Source: Rhipidocladum racemiflorum (Eukaryota; Streptophyta; Magnoliopsida; Poales; Poaceae). From it: 64,000 nucleotides of DNA. Shown here one piece after another: positions 57,067 through 64,000 of this stretch (position 1 is its first letter; every line of letters starts with the position of its first letter). Both the position numbers and the translations under genes were made by a program. The DNA is taken from positions 9,741,001 through 9,805,000 of the forward strand of contig CM070572.1 of assembly GCA_036346355.1 (NCBI GenBank), written 5' to 3'. The notes below the pieces were generated by a model that was not told the origin of the DNA, ran no database searches, and saw only the letters and a list, made by a program, of their open reading frames with translations.

Positions 57067-60000
57067 TTGTCAACATCAGAACAAGGCGAATCCTCCCAAA
57101 GTCAGGAGTTATCGGCTAACGCAAGAAGGATGGAATCTGACAGCGAAATAGGCAATTTAGCTGGAAAGATAAGAAAGCCGATAGAACCCAGGCCTAGATG
57201 GTGCCCGTCGGGTCTCAGCAAGTCGCAACGCAGAAGGCTTCAGCGATTAAAAACACAAGAAGAAAGGGAAGCCGAAAAGGAGAGTGAGAGGGATCGGACG
57301 TTTAATAAGTTAAGACCGGTACCGATTTTGAAAAAGGAGTGGAGAAAGAAGGAACAGACCGATAGTGATTCAGATCAATCGGTTCAATCCAGTTCTCCGA
57401 TGATCCGAGATGATACGCCACCAATGGATATAAACATGGTATTCACTTTACCTGCCGAGTTCGTGAATCAAGAATCTACCAAGAAGTGTTCGCCCAGTTG
57501 TGCCTCGGAGCACCAGACGCTGTGTTTGAAAAACCACAAGACATGCATCGGCATTTGAAACCATTGTATCTAAAAGGATTTATTAATGGCCGACCAATAT
57601 CCCGTATGTTGGTCAATGGCGGGGCAACGGTCAATCTGATGCCGTTAAGTACTTTCAGAAAGTTGGGAAAAGCCGACGAAGACTTAATCAAGACCAACAT
57701 GGTGCTAAATGACTTCACCGAGACCCAACCGAGGCTAAAGGCGTAATGGTGTCGAAGCGGCGATCGGTAATAAAACTTTGCCGATCGCGTTTTTGTAATT
57801 GAAGCTAAAGGCAATTACGCTGGCGTACTCCTTAGGCGGATCGATCCATGCTAAGCTGTTGTATACCATCAACTATGCACCGTAAGCCGGTGCAAGGAAC
57901 GATGATACAGTAGAAATCGTACCAGCCGACACATCGGCTCATATCGCCATGGCTAGCCCTGACACCAATTGGCCACACGAAGAGGCTGAATGCATATCAG
58001 GAAAAGCCTTGGACAATTGCGATTTTATCTGTGTTGAGAAATCAGGATTCAAGCCGATCAGCGTTAAACCCAATACGTTTGATCGGACAGACGAAGTGAT
58101 AAGAAGATGGAGCGCAAGACAATAGCAAAACTGCAGGAGAAAGCAAGGAGCTATCGGCAGGAAGAATACGAAGAAGCTGTTGATGATTTTGAAGAAGAAA
58201 GAAAGGGGTTAGGATTTACTTCTGCCGATTCGCTTGAAGAGATCGATATTGGGGAAGGGGATAGCAAAAGACCAACGTTTGTAAGTGCTAAATTAGAACC
58301 CAGTTATAAAGCAAAGTTGGTCGAAATACTCAAGGAATATAAGGATTGCTTTGCATGGGAGTATTATGAAATGCCAGGTTTAAGCCGACAGCTAGTTGAA
58401 CATCTACCGCCTATAAAACCTGGATATCGGCCGTTCAAACAGTACCCTAGGCGGTTTAACCCTACGTTGTATGACGCTATAAAGGAAGAAGTAGGACGAT
58501 TGCTAGAGGCGAAATTTATCCGGCCTTGCCGATACGCTGAGTGGGTCTCAAACATCGTCCCTGTGAAGAAGAAAAACGGCAAACTTAGGGTATGTGTCGA
58601 TTTTAGAGATTTGAACAAAGCTACGCCAAAAGACGAGTACCCGATGCCCATAGCCGATATGCTTATCGATGCTGCATCTGGGAATAAAATCATAAGCTTT
58701 TTGGACGGGAACGCCGGATACAATCAGATATTCATGGCCGAAGCCGATATACACAAAACGGCTTTCAGATGTCCGGGGGCTTTAGGGCTATATGAATGGA
58801 AAGTTATGACCTTCGGTTTAAAAAATGCCGGAGCTACTTATCAACGTGCTATGAACCATATTTTCCATGATTTGATCGGCAATACTGTGGAAATATACAT
58901 TGACGACGTAGTGGTAAAATCCAAAGAAGACTGGCAACATTTAGCCGATCTGAGGAAAATGTTCGAAAGCACAAGGTTACATGGGTTAAAAATGAACCCT
59001 CTCAAATGTGCTTTCGGAGTATCGGCTGGACAATTTCTTGGGTTTACGGTGCATGAAGGAGGGATTGGAGTAAACCCAACCAAAGTGAAAGCCATAGCCG
59101 ATACTAAACCGCCGACAAGTAAAAAGGAGTTGCAGGTGTTGATTGGGAAAATCAATTACTTGCGACGTTTTATCTCAAACTTGTCAGGACGTATTCGGCC
59201 TTCACACCACCGCTGAAAATTAAAGATAACCAAGAGTTTAAGTGGGAAGCCGATCGAAAAGGCCTTCGACGACATAAAGGGTTATCCGATGAGTCCACCA
59301 AGATTGACCGCACCAAACACGGTATACCTTTTAGACTATATATATCGGGCCGAAGGTGATTCGATTGGAGCAGCTTTTAACACAAGAAGCCGATAGGAAG
59401 GAACGAGCAATATATTACTTAAGCCGACGTCTTCTAAATGCGAAACCAGGTATCCCTTTGTAGAAAAATTATGCCTGTCATTGTACTTTGCTTGCACCAA
59501 GTTAAGACATTATATATCAAGGCGTCCAAATGCGTCATAATATGCAAAACCGATATAGTAAAATACATATTATCGGGCGCCAATTCTACGAGGCGGCTTG
59601 GTAAATGGGCATACGCCCTAACAGAGTTTGAGTTATCCTATGAATCGACTAAATCTGTGAAAGGACAAGTCGTGGCCGATTTTATCACAGGAGTGAAACA
59701 TTAGTAGGAACAACTAGTGTAACTCCTTGGCACCGTATTTTGATGGGTCTGTTTGCCAAGAAGGCGAAGGCATCGGTGTGGTATTAGTTTCACCTAGAAA
59801 GCAGGAGTATGACTTCATGTATCGGCTAAATAGCCGATGTTCAAATAATCAAGCGAATCTGAAGCATTACTAAGGGTCTACAATCATAGATAGCATCGGA
59901 GTGAGAGACGTCGAAGCTTTCGAGGATTCGATGTTAATTGTACAAAGAAGTCGAGGGGAATACCGATGCAATGATGATGCACTAACCCAAGATTTGCATC

Positions 60001-61223
60001 AATGCCTCCGGATCATCGAGATATTCACTACATTTTCCATAAGACATATCCCCGGAGAAGCTAATGATAAAGCAAACCGATTGGCACAAAGTGCATCGTG
60101 GTACAAGATTGAAAGCCGACAAGCACCAATCCAGCTAAACGTTTGGCCGGTTCTCTGTCTCCACCCCGTCGACTGGAGAACAGAGATAAGGGATTATTTG
60201 TCGATCCACTAAGCCGATCGAGCAAAAGGTCAGCGCAAAGCACTCAAATATGTTCTACTAGAAGACGTATTGTACTTTCGGACTATGGAAGGTTTGTTAT
60301 TAAGATGTCTGGAACCGAGGAAGCCAAAGTGGCAATGGGTGAAGTTCATGAAGGCATTTGTGGGTCACATCAATCGGCTCGTAAGATGAAATGGGTAATC
60401 GAGACGAACAGGATATTTTTGGCCGACGATGTTAGAAGATTGCTTCAAATATTATAGAGGATGCCAAACGTGTCAAAAGTTTGGTAACATACAGTCAGCA
60501 CCAGCATCGGCTTTACATCCGATCGTCAAGCCATGGCCGTTTAGAGGATGGGGTATAGACATAATCGGCCAGATATTTCCGTCATCCAGCAAAGGACATA
60601 AATTAATCCTTTAAGCCACGGAATATTTCTCAAAATGGGTTGAGGCTGTGCCACTCATTATGGTTACTGTTAAAGAACTAATCGACTTTGTAAACGAACA
60701 CATCGTCCATCGGTTTGGGATTCCACAGACAATCACTACTGATCAGGGTACTGTGTTCATGTCCAATGAGTTCAAAGGGTTTGCAGAAAGTCTTGGGATA
60801 AAATTACTCAACTCCTCCCCTTACTATGCTCAGGCCAACGGACAGGCCGAATCGTCGAACAAAACATTGATAAAGCTGATAAAAAGAAAAATTCAGGAAA
60901 AGCCAAGGAGATGGCATTCGACGCTATCAGAGGCTTTATGGGCTTATCGGCTATCTTATCACGGAACAACTAAATTGTCACCCTTTCAGTTGGTATACGG
61001 ACAAGAAGCCGTTTTGCCCGTTGAAATCAACATCGGCTCAATAAGGCTACACGAGCAAGATAAGGTATCAGCCGATGAATACAAACAGGCGATGCTGGAC
61101 AATCTAGATGATTTGGCTGAACTAAGGCTAATCACGCTAGATCGGCTTAAAAAGAACAAAGAGATTGTTGCCAGGTCGTACAATAAAAAAGTGATTGTTA
61201 AGTCATTCACCAAGCCGATTTAG
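57067..61223 (+). pseudogene. Second Tat element: protease, RT, RNase H, second RNase H, integrase (broken)
   Basis: Protease segment at 57486-57746 reads GFINGRPISRMLVNGGATVN: the catalytic Asp of LVDGG is Asn (AAT at 57615-57617). RT occupies one long open frame of 369 codons (58107-59216) with VPVKKKNGKLRVCVDFRDLN, FLDGNAGYNQI and the YIDD active site (YIDDVVVKSK). RNase H follows in pieces; the second RNase H is at about 59720-59870. A zinc-finger segment (GICGSHQSARKMKW ... CQTCQKFG) is at 60340-60480. Integrase has D (WGIDIIG), D (TTDQGT) and E (NGQAESSNK), but a TAA at 60612-60614 interrupts it. The last frame ends at 61223. Confidence 0.88.
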
Positions 61224-61762
61224 TATGGAAAACCGTGTTGCCGTTGGGTCTAGGATAATCGATTCGGCAAATGGTCTCCGACATGGGAAGGACCTTATAA
61301 GATCAATCGTAGGTTGACGGAAATTCATATATACTGGAATCATTAGAAGGGTTCGTCCTACCTAAAGCAATCAATGGAAAGTATCTCAAGGCATATCACC
61401 CAAGCATCTGGTCGGGTCCTAATTATAGAGGTGAAGGCATCAGGATCAATGACAAGCACATGCATATAAAATTGGTCATACAACCACCAAGTCGGTTTGA
61501 AACATCCATCCACAGTTAAAGGTTTACAAAATCGGATGCACACCGATCAAGCAAGAGTTCAAAAGGCATCTCAAGTTTAAAGCAATATTACGAGAGGTTG
61601 GCCACAACTAATCGACAAGTTAAAGACTAGTGTAGTCCCGACCGCAAATGGGCTCCCAAAGCCGATAGTGCCGCCGCCCTTCCGATGGTAGCTTGAACGC
61701 CGTCTATCAATTGTTGATCAGCCATCGCATCACCCGGATCGACTATCTTGGCCGATTGGCTC

Positions 61763-64000
61763 TTAACTTTGGCAAAAACTTCGCCAATTTCTTTGCCTCT
61801 GAGACGCTAGTGAAGATGTCGCATCTGCAATGCCGATTTGGCAATCTGCAAGTTCTCTTGTAACCAAGGCCAGCGGTTCTTCAAGTTTTTTCTTGGATGA
61901 CTCCCGCTCCTGGGCCTGAGCTTTGGCCGATTTCAGCATAGCGACACCCTGGTCAAAAGCACTCTTTCGAGATTTAGCATCCGCTATAAGTTTGTCGAGA
62001 ATCTCTTGGTCGGCTTTGGGCCTTCCTCTGCTCAAGTCCTGGCTTTGGCCGATTCTACGTCTAGCCGACGATCATCCGTGATGGCACACTTCTAGCAAAG
62101 CATTCATGGCCGCAGGGGGAAGGTCGGCTTGCATGGCCGCCATAGCGTTCCTCAAGGGCTGAGTGTTGGCCAGAAGAGCTGCCTCTGGCTGCATCACTTC
62201 GTCCAGGAGACGATTGAGTCGCTCCTGCATACCCGGCTCAGCGGTAACGGCAGCCGATGCTGGCGCAGAAGCTGCTATTATGCGCTGGATGTCGGCTGGG
62301 TAGTCATCGGTGGCTAGCACTTCCGGATCGTCGAGCTCGTCCAGAGTGAAGCCCAGCAAATCGGCCAGATCAGTTGATAGCGCTCTGGGGTCAGGATCGG
62401 AGATCTCGATAGTCTGTTGCGGTATGGCCGGCGGCAATGGAGCGGGTGGAGGGATAGCCGATGTAGCACCTTGGAAATCGGCTATAACTCCCGCCACTTG
62501 AACTGACGGAGATTGCTAGGGATTCAAGAGAATAAAATCAGCAATATGAAAAAATGACATTGAGCAAAGAATAAAGAATAAAACTTACATCGATGGTGAG
62601 TGCTCGAGAGCCATCAGTTGCCGCCTCCACAGTGCAGGTGAGCGCCTGGCCGACTTCTTCCTCCTCTCTGCAGTGTTTTCAAGTTAGCAATTGTCAAAGC
62701 AAGGGGCATGTTAGCCGATATGCAAAAGACTTACTTGGAGCACGCTGGCGAGCTAAGTCCGTTAAAGAGGGAGCTTGAATATCCAAGTTTCCTGAAGTAT
62801 ACCCAGTGGTGCCAACAGATTGACCTGGACGTCGTTGTCGGCTACTACTGGCAGAAACATGGGGATCGGTTGATGGCTCACCAAAGACCCGTACTAACCT
62901 GGAAAGATCAAAGGCATTCTAAATAAAAGCCGACAAAGAAGTGTAAAACGGAGGGATATAAAAACAACGGTACCTCTACAGCTACTGAAGAGTCGCTATA
63001 ACCCGAGCTTGTGCTGGACCCGGAAACTACCGTCGGCTCATGAAAGTCGGGAAGGAATAAGTGAATTATAGCCGACGGAGTCCTGTCCATTAGTATGGCT
63101 TCTGATATTCTAGTCCACCACTGCGAGAACGCAGCCGACCGACGGGAATTAAGAACAAAATGTGGCGTTGAGAGGATTTGCAACCCATCGGCTACTTCAA
63201 GGATGACCTCAGCGGCGACACTGTTGGTCACTCGGGCTCGGGGCTCGACACAAGATAGTAGGGGGAAAGATGGAATGGTTTGCCCAAAGCCTAATTGACG
63301 AGCGTAAACCGAAGGGTGGTAAAACTCGTAAGACGGCTGAAATGTTCGGTTGCGGGTATTCAAGCCGACATGAAAGATGCAAGGAGTGAGGATGATTTTG
63401 TACAAATCTAGGGTAGATTGGGGCATCGAGGAACTATCAGAATCAAGGTGAAGGAATGTTGGGTGTGGGCAATCGGCTACATCGGTATATCGGAAAAAGT
63501 CTTGTTGGCCGAAGGAAGCCCTATCTAAGGAAAGGAAGAAACTGAGGTATTTGTGCAAGCCGATCGAGTCCATTTTTAGCTCTCCGGACGAAGACATGAT
63601 AAACCTCTCGCCATAGGATCGGCTAGCTCTATCTTGTGGAACGACATGCTCGGGTAATCCTCCCGAGGAAAGTTGAGCTCCCGGAGGGTTCGGATAAAAT
63701 AGATCGGCTAAACATACAATGAAGCCATGTTTGGACGAACCAAAGAGGACCTCCTATATTACCAACGACATGTTTGGCAAAACCGGAAAAGAGTCGGCTA
63801 CGAATTACGTACATCATTTGAAATACTGCCCCTAGGAACATCTTGCCAAGGGAAAGCCGATGACCCTCCAGCAGACGTTCCGCTACTAACTGAAAAGTTT
63901 GGGTAGGGCCAAGGGAAGCACCACAGAAAAGATATCGGTCTAACCAAAGATTGAGAAAAGCGACGTGCTCTTCAGCCGATACTGGACCAGTGACCCTATT
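61763..64000 (-). CDS. Antisense extra gene of the second Tat element, plant-mobile-domain-like, with introns, partial
   Basis: Read on the - strand from the window edge. 63995-63629 encodes AEEHVAFLNLWLDRYLFCGA, QLVAERLLEGHRLSLGKMFL and PLWFVQTWLHCMF, which I judge similar to the plant mobile domain (aminotransferase-like) seen in Tat antisense genes. After a frame change 63597-62974 continues MSSSGELKMDSIGLHKYLSF to SGYSDSSVAVE. Three short introns with donor and acceptor signals follow (62973-62899, 62734-62668, 62588-62516). The last exons encode an Ala/Pro-rich segment and a coiled-coil-like Lys/Glu-rich region down to about 61763. Function unknown; it opposes gag-pol and would use its own promoter. 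At least two frame breaks make this copy probably non-functional. Confidence 0.62.

Larger units (their letters stand above)
53960..64000 (+). mobile_element. Second Ty3/Gypsy element, Tat lineage, runs off the window
   Basis: 5' LTR 53960-54552 (TGTTGGAATC ... GCGAACA), then a PBS-like stretch, gag, protease, RT, RNase H, second RNase H and integrase in order on the + strand, then an antisense gene. The second RNase H block (FDGSVCQEGEGIGVVLVSP at about 59737-59793) and the antisense gene place it in the Tat group. Several stops and frameshifts make it inactive. Its 3' LTR lies beyond 64000. Confidence 0.9.

Overview
The window is nuclear DNA of a flowering plant, almost certainly a grass. 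Genes are split by GT-AG introns. Intergenic DNA is packed with LTR retrotransposons, a tRNA-derived SINE and grass-type MITEs (Tourist-like GGGCCTGTTTGG termini, Stowaway-like CTCCCTCC termini). Coding exons such as those of the MACPF gene are very GC-rich. No bacterial or organellar gene organisation is present.

Layout, left to right. (1) 304-5032, + strand: 15 exons of nicastrin (gamma-secretase subunit), lacking only its first exon or so. (2) 7512-27208, + strand: a decayed copy of PYD1 (plastid dihydropyrimidine dehydrogenase), full of frameshifts and stops. It is split by about 16.7 kb of inserted DNA and also carries a SINE with an 11-bp target-site duplication (TSD). The insert holds a complete but dead 10.8-kb Ty3/Gypsy Tat-type element (10769-21609, - strand, TSD GGTAC), a LINE fragment and a Tourist-like MITE. 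(3) 28.3-31.4 kb: the 5' half of a Ty1/Copia element on the - strand (gag, primer-binding site, LTR) with a hairpin array in the LTR. (4) 33109-39133, + strand: an intact 8-exon MACPF-domain gene of the CAD1/NSL1 family, closest to Arabidopsis At1g14780. (5) 39.6-52.8 kb: MITE-dense DNA with hAT-like families, an Ac/Ds-like element, a Stowaway, two long-TIR elements and several tandem repeats. One small intact gene of unknown function lies at 49039-49416. (6) 53293-53816: first exon of a RING-type E3 ligase gene (At4g11680/At1g12760 type) carrying a frameshift. (7) 53960-64000, + strand: a second Tat-type Ty3/Gypsy element running off the window, with a spliced-looking antisense gene at its 3' side.

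The two apparently functional host genes act separately: nicastrin in membrane proteolysis, the MACPF protein probably in control of cell death and defence. The uracil-catabolism gene is dead here. What stands out is the transposon biology: a hAT-like MITE family of six copies sharing CAGGGTTCA-type ends and 8-bp TSDs but built from different short internal motifs; LTRs of two unrelated retrotransposon families that both contain arrays of perfect hairpins; and antisense extra genes in both Tat elements, one with a TATA box and one with three small canonical introns.

Exon limits were placed by eye from splice signals, reading-frame continuity and remembered family sequence. No alignment or database search was run.
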